Assembly: GCF_006007885.1 (NCBI RefSeq)
Contig: NZ_VCRO01000001.1
Span: 620,001-684,000, forward strand
Length of the DNA: 64,000 nucleotides
Origin: Alteribacter natronophilus
GTDB taxonomy: Bacteria > Bacillota > Bacilli > Bacillales > Salisediminibacteriaceae
Direction of reading: 5' to 3'
Part shown: positions 51,985 to 60,974 of the stretch, one piece after another
Position numbering within the stretch: position 1 is the stretch's first letter
Layout of the letters: every line of letters begins with the position of its first letter
Made by a program: the position numbers and the translations under genes
Notes under the pieces: generated by a model
Seen by the model: only the letters and a program-made list of their open reading frames with translations
What the model was told of the DNA's origin: nothing
Databases searched by the model: none

Positions 51985-52125
51985 ATTAAAGCTGTTTTCG
52001 GAAAGATTGCTGTTTTATTCCGCTGCAGGCGGACGCTTTCCACGGGCAGCTCTTCAGCCTGCCGGGGGAGAACCTCTGCTTCTTCCTCTGCATAATTAAC
52101 TTGGTCAATAACAACAATCTATAAG
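51985..52125 (-). repeat. Palindromic intergenic repeat, copy 7 (short form)
   Basis: Reverse orientation: GCTGCAGGCGGACGCTTTCC, ACGGGCAGCTCTTCAGCCTG, CTGCTTCTTCCTCTGC and TAACTTGGTCAATAACAAC, the last being the complement of the left end of copy 4. From 52126 to 52261 follows a second imperfect inverted repeat (GCCATGGCTCCGCCCGCTTCA with TGAAGCGGCTCCGCGTATGGC) that may end gerC or yprA transcripts. Confidence 0.65.
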
Positions 52126-52261
52126 AACACTGCCTAATTAAAAGAGCCATGGCTCCGCCCGCTTCAGTCCGACCGTAAAGAGCAGCGGCCGAACGGAAAA
52201 GCGTGAAGCGGCTCCGCGTATGGCACCTTAGCAGTACACGAAAGGTAAAAATCGTCTACCG

Positions 52262-53347
52262 CTACTCTTCAATACCTGTTTCTTTTATTGTGAGGTTGAC
52301 TTTGAATTCAACCGGGACGTCCGGGAATATTTTATCCCATTCCTCGTCACTGAAATCCGGATCGCGCTGACGGACTTGATCCCCAAAGCCTGCCGGATCT
52401 ACGTTCAGTTCCTGAAAGTGTTTTATGAGGTTGTTCAGATCTTCTTCAAGCTGGGTTATAGCTGCTGCCCGAATCTCCTCAATCTTTGGATCTCCAAGTG
52501 TATCGCCGGAATATTCGCTGATTCTTCCGGAAAGCGATACATTTACTTTAAATTCAGGGTTCGACGATGCATTTTCCACTTCCCAGTCTGTATCGGATTC
52601 AAGGTTTCTAAGCATAGCATGTTCATCTTGATTCAGGTTAACTTGGTACGACCCCTCTCCGAACCGTTCCAGAAGAATCTTCAGAAGAAAGCAGTCTTTA
52701 AGGGGGAGGGTGGCAACATATCGGTCTTCTTTTAAAAGAGCCAGACCGGTAACCCTTACAGCGTTTCCTTCCTGCCGCAGGATAGGCAGAAACGGATCAC
52801 GCCCCTGACCATAGAAATTGGAAAGATAGACATGGAAATTCGACTGGGGTATATTCTGTCGTTCAATATTCTGTTCGATCAGTTCACTGATATACATAGC
52901 CGTATCTACTTCCATTGGATATGTTGTTTCAAGCAGGTTTTTTGTACTGGATCCTTCTACAATAGCCAGCTGAATCCTCATGCCGATCCGGGGATCACGA
53001 ACAAATGTATCTATAATGCGCATGAGCCCATTTTCCGCCAGTTTCCGATCAAAAAGTACGACAGTCACTTTTCCCGTATGCAGAGGTTTGTTTGACTGTG
53101 CATCAAGCAAAAGCCGTATTTCCCTCGTCGCACTTGAAACCGCTGTAAGGGTTTCACTGTGAATGGCTTCGTCCGGAGGGTACACAGGAATACTGATGGT
53201 ACCGCGTATGTGACCTTCATCCACAAAATCATAACCTGTTGCATGGACAATCTGTACTTCATCGAGAATATGGGGTTCCACGCATCCGGTCAGAAGGAGG
53301 CAGCCTGACAGAAAGCTAAACAGAAGGACCCGAATTTTTTTTACCAT
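52262..53347 (-). CDS. gerC: Germination protein, Ger(x)C family lipoprotein
   Basis: 361 residues from ATG 53347. A lipoprotein signal ends LLLTGCVEP (Cys22). Family features are ATGYDFVDEGHIRGTISIPVY, SNKPLHTGKVTVVLFDRKLAENG, DTFVRDPRIGMRIQLAIVEG and ITQLEEDLNNLIKHFQELNVDPAGFG, typical of GerAC/GerKC. It is the lipoprotein subunit of a nutrient germinant receptor in the spore inner membrane. It overlaps the B-subunit gene by 32 bases; order A-B-C on the minus strand. Confidence 0.94.
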   Translation of the reverse strand: MVKKIRVLLFSFLSGCLLLTGCVEPHILDEVQIVHATGYDFVDEGHIRGTISIPVYPPDEAIHSETLTAVSSATREIRLLLDAQSNKPLHTGKVTVVLFDRKLAENGLMRIIDTFVRDPRIGMRIQLAIVEGSSTKNLLETTYPMEVDTAMYISELIEQNIERQNIPQSNFHVYLSNFYGQGRDPFLPILRQEGNAVRVTGLALLKEDRYVATLPLKDCFLLKILLERFGEGSYQVNLNQDEHAMLRNLESDTDWEVENASSNPEFKVNVSLSGRISEYSGDTLGDPKIEEIRAAAITQLEEDLNNLIKHFQELNVDPAGFGDQVRQRDPDFSDEEWDKIFPDVPVEFKVNLTIKETGIEE

Positions 53348-54437
53348 CTGACCGGAACCTCCTTATAATGGCAGTTAGGATGAAAAGTGCTGGCACGTAA
53401 CAGAAAATAATATAGAAACCAACCGTTGAAACATGGTTATTTAAATTGTCAATGGCTTCTCGTGTTTCAAAGGCGATGGTAAACAGAAATAATGTTCCCG
53501 CGGTGAAAAAAAGAGTGTGTCTTTGTTTAGTGCGAAGAAGCTTTTTCATCCCCCTGCTTACGACCCAGACACTGATTATAATATTTGGCATTACGACGAG
53601 CAGCCACATGGAAAGCCCAACGTACTCAAACCTTTCAATAACAGGGAGTTCCAGTACTTTCCACAAACTGAGAGAAGGATAGATAACCCGCTCCAGATGA
53701 AGACGGCTGTAATAAAAAAAAGTGACTAGAGTTACTGCAAGGTACATAAGCGTTGTAAGTCCGTGTCCCGCATGCGCCCACTTCTGGCTTTTTTGTGCTC
53801 CATTAATAAACGGCAGATAAAAAGCCAGTGATTCAAAGCCGATAAAACTGAGTGTCATTGTCTTTACAGCTGCTGTCTGTTCACCGAGAATAAACTCCAC
53901 AGGGAGAATCCGGTCATAGTTTGCAAACTCAAGAGGGGAAATAAGAGTAAGAATCAGGCCAAACGGCAGGACAACCCCAAGAAAGGCAATCCCGGTAACC
54001 ACGCGGAACCCGTTAAAAATACCGTATGTGACAATTAGAATAAAGAACAGGGCAACGGGCCACGTGATCAGTGTAGGAAACATCCAGATCTGAATGACTT
54101 CGATGTATGTGCGAAGCACCGTAATGCCCATGAACAGAAAATAAACGAGGAAAGCCCAGCTCAGCAGATTTCCGATATACTTTCCGAAATACTGTCTGTG
54201 AACATCAATGATATCTCTCGGTTTTCCACCGTCGAGCAGGATCCGGTAAAGCATCCAGATCAGAATATGAATCAGAAGTCCAGTCAAAATAACCGTGATC
54301 CACGCATTATAACCGGCATCCATTGCAATGTAGCGCTGAAAACCAAATATGCCGACACCGATCTGCATGGAGTGGACAAGAAAAAATACGTAAAAAGGGG
54401 AAACGTGGGACATGGATTTTATGTTCTGAACGCTCAT
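53316..54437 (-). CDS. gerB: Germination receptor permease, GerAB family
   Basis: 373 residues, about ten membrane helices, amino acid/polyamine transporter fold of the spore-permease type. ATG 54437 is chosen because AAGGAGG is 7 bases upstream; ATG 54443 directly abuts it. FYVFFLVHSMQIGVGIFGFQRYI and WFLVYFLFMGITVLRTYIEVIQIWMFPTLITW-like stretches (FLVYFLFMGITVLRTY, FPTLITWPVALF) are typical. This subunit is thought to bind the germinant. Ligand specificity cannot be read from sequence alone. Confidence 0.94.
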   Translation of the reverse strand: MSVQNIKSMSHVSPFYVFFLVHSMQIGVGIFGFQRYIAMDAGYNAWITVILTGLLIHILIWMLYRILLDGGKPRDIIDVHRQYFGKYIGNLLSWAFLVYFLFMGITVLRTYIEVIQIWMFPTLITWPVALFFILIVTYGIFNGFRVVTGIAFLGVVLPFGLILTLISPLEFANYDRILPVEFILGEQTAAVKTMTLSFIGFESLAFYLPFINGAQKSQKWAHAGHGLTTLMYLAVTLVTFFYYSRLHLERVIYPSLSLWKVLELPVIERFEYVGLSMWLLVVMPNIIISVWVVSRGMKKLLRTKQRHTLFFTAGTLFLFTIAFETREAIDNLNNHVSTVGFYIIFCYVPALFILTAIIRRFRSDGKKNSGPSV

Positions 54438-54449
54438 CAGCATACCTCC

Positions 54450-55934
54450 TTACCGGATGTGCTCGTCAATATCTGCGTGTTTCTTTGCCTTCTTCTTTGA
54501 GAACCGCTCCGGTTTTGCAGTCTGGGTCAGTTCCGGGAGCTCGTACTGCTTACTAAACGGTACCCGGATAAAAGCGTCTTTGAAATCCCGGAAACGAAAC
54601 GGATAAACCGGTTCAAGATACGGTCTGCCAAGTGATTTGAGGGTGATAATATGAACAAGTAAAAAAGAACCGAGAAGACTTATGCCCAGTAACCCCCACA
54701 GCTGCGCCATGAGAAGGAAAGGGAACCGAATGAGACGGATCGTATTGCCGATGCGGTATATTGGTGTTGTAAACGAAGCGAGAGCAGCGAGTGCGACGAT
54801 AATAAGCAGGACATTACTTGTCAGCCCTGCTTCAACTGCCGCTGTCCCGATAACAATCCCGCCTACGATACCGATTGTCTGACCAACTTTAGTCGGCAGC
54901 CTTGCTCCGGCTTCCCGGAGCAGCTCGATCGTTAATTCAAGAAAGATCGCTTCAAAGATCGGCGGAAACGGAATAATACTTCGTGACATAATGAGTGTTG
55001 CCAGGAGATCCTGGGGAATCAGTTCCGCATGGTATGTAAGGACCGCTACATACATCGGAGTTGAAAATACAGAAAACAGTACAGCGAACAGCCGGATCAG
55101 CCGGAAAGCTGATGCCAGGTGCCAGGGAATATAATAGTCTTCAAAGGCGGAAAAAAATTCAACCATTGTTGTCGGGGCTAATATTACGCTGGGAGACCCC
55201 TTGGAAAGGACGGCTATTTTACCTTCTGTAAGTTGCGCTGCTACCCGGTCAGGCCGCTCTGTGTCGATGAGCTGTGGAAACGGAGAGTTACTATTGTCTT
55301 CGATAAACTGATTAATATAGGAGGTATCGCTGATTTCGTCGTATTCAATTGCTTCAATCCGCTGAATCATGGTCTGCACGTTGTCCTTGTTCGCTATGTC
55401 CTTTAAATAGACAACAGCCACTTCTGTCCTGGATATCGTGCCGATCGTCACCTTTTTCACACACAGGGAAGAAGTCGGGAGGCGGTTGCGAAGCAAATTG
55501 AGATTAACGTCGAGATTCTCAACAAACGCTTCTTTTGGTCCAATGACGGTGTATTCCATTTCCGGAATCGATATTTGACGGTTCTCGTTCAAACGCACTG
55601 ACGCAAGAATGCCATAAGGTTCCCCTTGTTCAAACCTGATCAGGACCTGTCCCTGGTTAAGGCCCTCTTCTAGTTCTTTTCCTGATGAAACAGCTTTCAC
55701 CCCTTTGAGAGGCAGGGCTTCTTTAATATCTTCAAGGGAGTAACACTGCTTCTTCTTAAGGGGATTGAAGACAAACTCATTTAATGGCGTGCTGTCGCAA
55801 AGAGAGCTGAAATAACTGAGATAATAGATGCTATTTTCTTTTCCGAGTAGCTCTTCATTAATGAAATCGTCTGATTCCCGGCATAGTGTGAGGACTTCCT
55901 CAAATGAGCGGGAGTGTTCCCTGTTTTTTTTCAT
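54450..55934 (-). CDS. gerA: Germination receptor subunit, GerAA family
   Basis: 494 residues. ATG 55934 is preferred over ATG 55964, because the likely sigma-G start point is at about 55963. The N-terminal soluble part (VKKVTIGTISRTEVAVVYLKDIA) and the membrane domain (LTYHAELIPQDLLATLIMSR, FPPIFEAIFLELTIELLREAGARLP, GQTIGIVGGIVIGTAAVEAGLTS) are complete. First gene of a tricistronic operon inserted between yprA and yprB. Confidence 0.94.
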   Translation of the reverse strand: MKKNREHSRSFEEVLTLCRESDDFINEELLGKENSIYYLSYFSSLCDSTPLNEFVFNPLKKKQCYSLEDIKEALPLKGVKAVSSGKELEEGLNQGQVLIRFEQGEPYGILASVRLNENRQISIPEMEYTVIGPKEAFVENLDVNLNLLRNRLPTSSLCVKKVTIGTISRTEVAVVYLKDIANKDNVQTMIQRIEAIEYDEISDTSYINQFIEDNSNSPFPQLIDTERPDRVAAQLTEGKIAVLSKGSPSVILAPTTMVEFFSAFEDYYIPWHLASAFRLIRLFAVLFSVFSTPMYVAVLTYHAELIPQDLLATLIMSRSIIPFPPIFEAIFLELTIELLREAGARLPTKVGQTIGIVGGIVIGTAAVEAGLTSNVLLIIVALAALASFTTPIYRIGNTIRLIRFPFLLMAQLWGLLGISLLGSFLLVHIITLKSLGRPYLEPVYPFRFRDFKDAFIRVPFSKQYELPELTQTAKPERFSKKKAKKHADIDEHIR

Positions 55935-55969
55935 GGCTGGACTCGCTCCCAATTGCAGATTCATGTAGT

Positions 55970-56001
55970 TAGTATGAAGGAGCAGGGCAGTTTTCTATTC
56001 A
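55970..56001 (-). promoter_or_regulatory. Candidate sigma-G promoter of the gerA operon
   Basis: On the minus strand TGAATA (56001-55996), 19 bases, then CATACTA (55976-55970). Both boxes are exact; the spacing is one base longer than the usual 17-18. Germinant receptor operons are forespore-expressed. Confidence 0.55.
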
Positions 56002-56051
56002 TCTTTTTTCATATACAATGAAGTGAGCAGAAACGAGCAGGAGGTGAGACT

Positions 56052-57308
56052 GTGAGCCTGAAAGGAAAGCTGAGCCGTATGAAGGGTTACATAAGCACCG
56101 AAGAAAAGGAGAGGGATGTAAGGCCGGGTGACCGGGAAAAAGACAGCAGTGAGAATCCGTGGGAGACCATGGGTTTTAAACCGTATCATTTCGATGGTGA
56201 ACATTCGCTCATTCGAAGAAAAACCTATCCTGTTGACCACCGTCATGGAAACAGGGCTTTTCGTGAGCTTCTTTCACTGCGGGAAGAATGGACCGAGGTA
56301 AAGGGGCATCCTCTGAGCATTGCGAATACGGACGTTGAGAATCTCCTGTTTTTTGATACAGAGACAACAGGACTTTCAAGCGGAGCGGGAACGACAATTT
56401 TTCTTATGGGTTATGCAAGGATCCGCGGCAGTGAACTGGAAGTTGTTCAGCACTTTATGCCCGGCCCTGCCTCAGAAGCGGCTTTTTTTCACGGGTTTCT
56501 CTCCGACTTCAGTGCCGATCACAGCCTTGTGAGCTACAACGGCAAAGCATTCGACTGGCCCCATGTGAAATCCCGTCATGCGTTTGTCAGGGAGGAAGTG
56601 CCGAAACTTCCCCCATTCGGCCATTTTGATCTTCTGCACGCTGCCAGAAGGCTGTGGAAACAGGAACTGCCGTCGTGCCGTCTGTCTATAGTTGAAGAGA
56701 AAAAGCTGGGTATAAAAAGAGTCAATGAAACTCCCGGTAGTCTCGCTCCCATTCTTTACTTTGAATACCTTCAGCACCGTAATCCGGATGAACTGGAGGG
56801 GATTATACGCCACCATGAGCAGGACCTGCTGTCTCTTGTTTCGCTTTATATTGAACTGAGCAGAAAGCTTTTATCACTGGATGGATCCGGAACGCGGGAA
56901 CACGCTGAAATGGGCCGCTGGTTTGAAAAACTCAAAATTTATGAAAAAGCCGAATGGCATTACCGGGCAGCACTGACAGCGGGCAGGTCACCGGAAGCTG
57001 CGGTAAATCTTGCTTTGCTGAGCAAGAAAAAGAAAAACTACAGAGAAAGCGAGCAGCTTCTGAAGGAGGCCGCCGATTCCGCCGGGGGACAATCCGCCAT
57101 CGCTGTCAGGGCGCTTACGGAGCTCTCCAAGCTGTACGAACACCAGTATAAATCCTATGAGCAGGCGCTGGAGTTTGCCGGACGGGCCCTGCTTGAAGCA
57201 AAACGGGCAGCCCGTACTGTCCGCAGTACCGGTAAAAAGGATCCGTCTCTCGAAAAGAGAGTCCAACGGCTGGAGACGAAACTGGACAGAGGAGTGACGC
57301 ACAGATGA
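56052..57308 (+). CDS. yprB: YprB (MrfB) RNase H-like exonuclease with TPR domain
   Basis: 418 residues from GTG 56052, with GGAGGTGAGA upstream. The DEDD exonuclease domain (about residues 90-270) has LLFFDTETTGLSSGAGTTIFL, LVSYNGKAFDWPHVKSRH and HHEQDLLSLVSLY. The C-terminal 120 residues are TPR-like (AEWHYRAALTAGRSPEAAVNLALLSKK). MrfB cooperates with helicase MrfA (yprA, 49674) in mitomycin C repair. It overlaps the next gene by 4 bases. Confidence 0.92.
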   Translation: MSLKGKLSRMKGYISTEEKERDVRPGDREKDSSENPWETMGFKPYHFDGEHSLIRRKTYPVDHRHGNRAFRELLSLREEWTEVKGHPLSIANTDVENLLFFDTETTGLSSGAGTTIFLMGYARIRGSELEVVQHFMPGPASEAAFFHGFLSDFSADHSLVSYNGKAFDWPHVKSRHAFVREEVPKLPPFGHFDLLHAARRLWKQELPSCRLSIVEEKKLGIKRVNETPGSLAPILYFEYLQHRNPDELEGIIRHHEQDLLSLVSLYIELSRKLLSLDGSGTREHAEMGRWFEKLKIYEKAEWHYRAALTAGRSPEAAVNLALLSKKKKNYRESEQLLKEAADSAGGQSAIAVRALTELSKLYEHQYKSYEQALEFAGRALLEAKRAARTVRSTGKKDPSLEKRVQRLETKLDRGVTHR

Positions 57309-59215
57309 GCGGTGAACAGGGTTTTAAAGAAGTGATGAGGAATGCTTTTCCTTTTGATCTTCTGACAGACGAACAGTTTGACATGGTTACAGGAGACGCA
57401 GAAAGGCTGTCATTTAGGGAAAATGAGTTCCTCTTTCACGAGGAGGAAGAGGAAGTGGAAGTGTATTTCCTCCTCCAGGGACTCGCAAAAAATGTTCTTC
57501 ACAGGGAAGACGGAAAACAGTTTTCCGTCCGTTTTTATTACCCTGGTGACCTGATCGGACTTATGATCCTCCTTTCCGGCGGCGAGATGAACTTTTCTGT
57601 GCAGGCACTTGAGAACTGTGAGACAGTCAGGCTGAAAAAGCATACCCTTCTCAGAGTGATGACGGACAACCAGTCTTTTTCCGATACGATTCTTACGGGA
57701 ATCGGCCAGAGGATGAAGTCTCTTTACGATGAGATGAAGCGGGATCACTCTACTTCGGATACGGAAAACGTGGCTCTTTATAAAACAAGAGTACATACTA
57801 TTATGGATAAACCGCGTTTTATTTTTCCTGACCAGACAATTACCCAGGCAGCGGGCACCCTTTCGGACTGGGGCGGCCAGGGACTGACTGTTGTCGATCA
57901 GGATCATTTCATCAAGGGAACCATTACCCAGACCGAGCTTCTGAAAGCACTGGCAGGTGACGGGGCTCAGGATCCGGTTTATAAATGGATGATTCACGAT
58001 CCCGTCTGTGTTCAGGCTGATGCGTTCAGTTATGAAGTACTGACGTTTTTCAAAGAGGACAGAATTAACCTTGTGCCGGTGTTAAACGGGGAAAAGGCTG
58101 TAGGAATCCTCACGGCGGAATCATTCCTCCGACTTCATGAATCGGAATACCTGAATCTTTACTACAATGTCAGCCATGCAAGGGAACTGGACCAGCTGAT
58201 TGCCCTGTCACCGAAATCCAGCGAGAAGTTTCTCTCCTTCACCGAGGAGCTTCTGACAGAACAGACGTACGGGACGGAAATGAGTGAATTTATTTCCCGC
58301 TATAACGACCAGATTCATATACAGGTGATCCGTTATGCGCTGAAGGAAATGAAGAGGGAAGGCTATGGGAATCCGCCTGTAAACTACTGCTTTGTTGTAA
58401 TGGGAAGCCAGGGGCGCGGGGAGCAGGCCTTCAGTACCGATCAGGATAACGGGTTGATTCTGGATAATTACAGACACCTGGAAAACCGGAAGGAAGTAGA
58501 GGAGTATTTCTTCAGGTTTGCCTCGAAAATCAATGATGGACTCGCTGCCTGCGGGTTTCCGGAATGTACCGGTGGTATTATGGCAAAAGAGCCAAAATGG
58601 CGCAGGAGTATAGACGAGTGGGAGCGTGAAGTTCTCAGGTGGCTTCGTGAAACCGATTCACAGGAAGTAAGGGATTTCACGATTTTCATTGATTACCGGC
58701 CTCTTTTCGGGGATTTCACCCTCGCTGAAAAACTGAGAGAGCGGATCACCCCGCCTATCCAGAAAGGCCGTATTCTGCAGGCGATGCTGATGAAAGATAC
58801 CATCCGGTTCCGTGTTCCTGTCCAGCCGTTCGGAAGAATCAGCACGAGGGGGAAACGGCGGACAATCGATCTGAAAAAAGGGGCCATTATGCAGATCGTA
58901 AATAATATCCGCATTTTTGCCATCCGGTACGGAATCGAGGAAGTGAGCACACTTAAACGGCTGTACGCTCTCAGGAAGGAAGAAGTGTTCCATCCCCGGG
59001 ATGCGGCAAACGCCAAGCTTGCTCTCGATTATCTTTATCAGCTGAGAATCAGGGAAAATGTAAGCCAGCTTCGTTCAGGAGAGCCATTGAATAATGAACT
59101 GCGGCCTCACCTTCTGACAAAAGAGGAAAGAAAACAGCTGAGGGAATCGCTGCTTGTGGCAAAACGTATGCAGCAGATGAGTGAACTGAGCTTTGCAAGA
59201 AACAGGGGGCTGTAA
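57305..59215 (+). CDS. cNMP-binding / CBS-pair / DUF294 nucleotidyltransferase protein
   Basis: 636 residues, ATG 57305 overlapping the yprB stop. Order: cyclic-nucleotide-binding-like domain (1-150; LFHEEEEEVEVYFLLQGLAKNVL, FYYPGDLIG), CBS pair (155-275), then a GlnD-like nucleotidyltransferase DUF294 (about 300-450; VMGSQGRGEQAFSTDQDNGLIL, with G-S and D-x-D metal ligands) and DUF294_C (460-636). Proteins of this build are predicted signal-transducing nucleotidyltransferases whose targets are unknown. The exonuclease gene behind it starts after 3 bases and probably forms a functional pair. Confidence 0.9.
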   Translation: MSGEQGFKEVMRNAFPFDLLTDEQFDMVTGDAERLSFRENEFLFHEEEEEVEVYFLLQGLAKNVLHREDGKQFSVRFYYPGDLIGLMILLSGGEMNFSVQALENCETVRLKKHTLLRVMTDNQSFSDTILTGIGQRMKSLYDEMKRDHSTSDTENVALYKTRVHTIMDKPRFIFPDQTITQAAGTLSDWGGQGLTVVDQDHFIKGTITQTELLKALAGDGAQDPVYKWMIHDPVCVQADAFSYEVLTFFKEDRINLVPVLNGEKAVGILTAESFLRLHESEYLNLYYNVSHARELDQLIALSPKSSEKFLSFTEELLTEQTYGTEMSEFISRYNDQIHIQVIRYALKEMKREGYGNPPVNYCFVVMGSQGRGEQAFSTDQDNGLILDNYRHLENRKEVEEYFFRFASKINDGLAACGFPECTGGIMAKEPKWRRSIDEWEREVLRWLRETDSQEVRDFTIFIDYRPLFGDFTLAEKLRERITPPIQKGRILQAMLMKDTIRFRVPVQPFGRISTRGKRRTIDLKKGAIMQIVNNIRIFAIRYGIEEVSTLKRLYALRKEEVFHPRDAANAKLALDYLYQLRIRENVSQLRSGEPLNNELRPHLLTKEERKQLRESLLVAKRMQQMSELSFARNRGL

Positions 59216-59218
59216 CAA

Positions 59219-59971
59219 ATGAGGGTTTCGATCCTTCATTACCTCCGCTACGTCATGATGGATACACATCTTTTCCGCTCCATGAAGCTCCACTGGATCA
59301 GGAATAACCGGCCTCTGTACGAGGCTCTGATTGATGAGCTGAAGGAAATGAAGCCGGATGAAAGCGTGATTACCACGTCTCTGGACGATCTTACCTATAC
59401 CGTATTCGATCTTGAGACAACCGGATTCTATCCGAGGATGGGGGATGAAGTGATATCCATCGGTGCCATGAAAGTCAATGCCAATCACATCCGCTTTCCG
59501 GAGCACTTTTACGAAGTGGTACGGCCGTTTAAGCCCGTACCGGATGATGTGCTTAAACTTACAGGCCTCACTTCGGCCGAAATCAGGCAGGGAGAGGCAT
59601 TTCTGATCAGTTTCTTCCGGTTTGTCGAATTTGCCTCAAACACCGTCCTCGTTGCCTATCCGGCCAGTTTCGACGTGGTATTCCTGCAGGAGCTGACGAG
59701 GCGCTGGGGCTTAAAACAGTTTACACCGTACTATATTGATGCACAGAAAGTCGCTGATTACCTGTATCCAAACGAAAAGAACAGCCTTGACAGAATTATT
59801 TCAAGACTGGGGGTGAAAAACCGCCAGCGGCATCACGCTCTGAACGATGCACATATGACCGCCGACGTGTTTCTTTATCTTATAGAAGAGCTGAAAAAAC
59901 GCAATATCACCACCTACCGGCAGCTCTCGGATATTATAACCGTCCCTAGAAACCCGGTGATTCGCCCGTGA
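59219..59971 (+). CDS. DnaQ/PolC-epsilon-type 3'-5' exonuclease
   Basis: 250 residues from ATG 59219, three bases after the nucleotidyltransferase gene. DEDDh motifs: FDLETTGFYPRMGDEVISIGAM (Exo I), LVAYPASFDVVFLQ (Exo II) and RHHALNDAHMTADVFLYL (Exo III, with His). A 60-residue N-terminal extension precedes the domain. Such exonucleases are often encoded next to CBS/DUF294 proteins, suggesting that they act on the product of that enzyme or on RNA/DNA under its control. Confidence 0.9.
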   Translation: MRVSILHYLRYVMMDTHLFRSMKLHWIRNNRPLYEALIDELKEMKPDESVITTSLDDLTYTVFDLETTGFYPRMGDEVISIGAMKVNANHIRFPEHFYEVVRPFKPVPDDVLKLTGLTSAEIRQGEAFLISFFRFVEFASNTVLVAYPASFDVVFLQELTRRWGLKQFTPYYIDAQKVADYLYPNEKNSLDRIISRLGVKNRQRHHALNDAHMTADVFLYLIEELKKRNITTYRQLSDIITVPRNPVIRP

Positions 59972-60010
59972 AAACAGATAAAACCGCCGGGGCATTCTGT
60001 CCGATAAAAA

Positions 60011-60052
60011 AAAGGTTCCCGTTATCGGCCTGCGATAAGGGGAACCTCTTTT
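60011..60052 (+). terminator. Intrinsic terminator of the yprB-exonuclease operon
   Basis: AGGTTCCC-G-TTATCG pairs with CGATAA-G-GGGAACCT and is followed by CT4. Confidence 0.85.
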
Positions 60053-60059
60053 AATAATA

Positions 60060-60240
60060 GGTTAAAGCCCATTGTTGATTTCCGCTCACTGCCCTCCCTT
60101 TCCGCGGGCACCACTGCAGCCTCCTCGGGAAAACCACCCTGCAGGGTCTTCCGTTGGTGCTATTACCGCAGGAGTCTCGGACGTTCGCTCCAATCAACTT
60201 TCACTAAAAATCAGTATTAAGCTTTAACACAGCCTTAATA
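60060..60240 (-). repeat. Palindromic intergenic repeat, copy 8
   Basis: TTGTTGATTTCCGCTCACTGCC, CCCTTTCCGCGGGCACCACTGC, GCCTCCTCGGGAAAACC, CTGCAGGGTCTTCCGT, CCGCAGGAGTCTCGGACG and GCTCCAATCAAC. The reverse complement aligns with the outer portions of copy 6. GTTGATTTCCGCTC and GAGCGAAC... arms are partly complementary. Confidence 0.7.
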
Positions 60241-60276
60241 ATAGGGACTGTCTAATCCCAGTCGCCACTTGCACGT

Positions 60277-60585
60277 TTATTTTTCGGGTCTTGGCCCCGG
60301 ATCCATCCCAGTGGAGGATACGGTCATTTTAGGACTGACCTTGACATCGGATTGTACTCTTACCTGACAGGAAAGGCGGCAGCCTTCTTCCAGTGACTTG
60401 GCAAGTTCAGCTTCTCCGGCAGGTTCGAAATCACCTTCAATGACTTCCACACGGCAGGTTGTGCATTTTGCTTTCCCTCCGCAACGGTGGAGAACGTCTA
60501 CTCCATTGTCTTCAAGTGCAAGGACGAGTTTGGTGCCTTCCTGAGTCTCAAATGGTTCAAAGCCGGGTACTTCAACTTTTGGCAT
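60277..60585 (-). CDS. [2Fe-2S] ferredoxin
   Basis: 102 residues from ATG 60585. The plant/adrenodoxin-like fold has LHRCGGKAKCTTCRVEV (three cluster cysteines, C-x5-C-x2-C) and the fourth cysteine in CRLSCQVRV. ALEDNGVDVL and EAELAKSLEEGCRLSC are typical of bacillar Fer2 ferredoxins. It is a soluble one-electron carrier; the partner reductase is not encoded here. Single gene with a promoter in the AT-rich region 60600-60780. Confidence 0.92.
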   Translation of the reverse strand: MPKVEVPGFEPFETQEGTKLVLALEDNGVDVLHRCGGKAKCTTCRVEVIEGDFEPAGEAELAKSLEEGCRLSCQVRVQSDVKVSPKMTVSSTGMDPGPRPEK

Positions 60586-60842
60586 GGTGTACTATCCCTC
60601 CCAGAGATTGTAGTTCTGTTGTTACATTTCCCCTGCACCCGGGAAATAAACCATCAGAATATTTCCCGGGTGAGCGCAAAAAGACAGAATGTTCGACAAA
60701 TAGCTTCGCTTTATGTAACCGATTACAAAAAAATTATAACGAAAACGGACGAAAAAAACAATTTTCAGCAATTTAGCTGTTGTTTTTTTGCCGGTTAATT
60801 TTTACAATATAATATGTATTCGGATTCAAGGTGGGAATAGGA
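60586..60842. other. Intergenic region between ferredoxin and a small ORF
   Basis: It contains a CAGC-AATTTA-GCTG hairpin flanked by A- and T-runs (60741-60788), terminator-like, and a TATAAT with TTTTTG 17 bases upstream (about 60784-60812) that can drive the small ORF at 60843. No gene seen. Confidence 0.4.
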
Positions 60843-60950
60843 ATGAGAAAGATGATTTTAGTTATGTTTTTCGCAGTAATTGGAATGACAGTCTGGTTCA
60901 TGACAGAAGCGAGGGACGGTGCAGTGGAGCTGCCGCTGTTAATGATGTAG
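60843..60950 (+). CDS. 35-residue single-span membrane peptide
   Basis: ATG 60843 follows AAGGTGGGAATAGG. It has one membrane helix (MILVMFFAVIGMTVWFM) and a short acidic C-terminus (TEARDGAVELPLLMM). Promoter upstream and terminator immediately after the stop make a complete small transcription unit, which supports a real gene. No family recognised. Confidence 0.55.
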   Translation: MRKMILVMFFAVIGMTVWFMTEARDGAVELPLLMM

Positions 60951-60974
60951 GGGTCTGGAATCAGACCCTTTTTT
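60951..60974 (+). terminator. Intrinsic terminator of the 35-residue peptide gene
   Basis: GGGTCTG pairs with CAGACCC around GAAT and is followed by T6. It begins at the base after the stop codon. Confidence 0.85.

Noticed and set aside
60459-60798. Plus-strand frames antisense to and upstream of the ferredoxin gene
   Set aside because: They lack ribosome sites, and the ferredoxin on the other strand has all four cluster cysteines.
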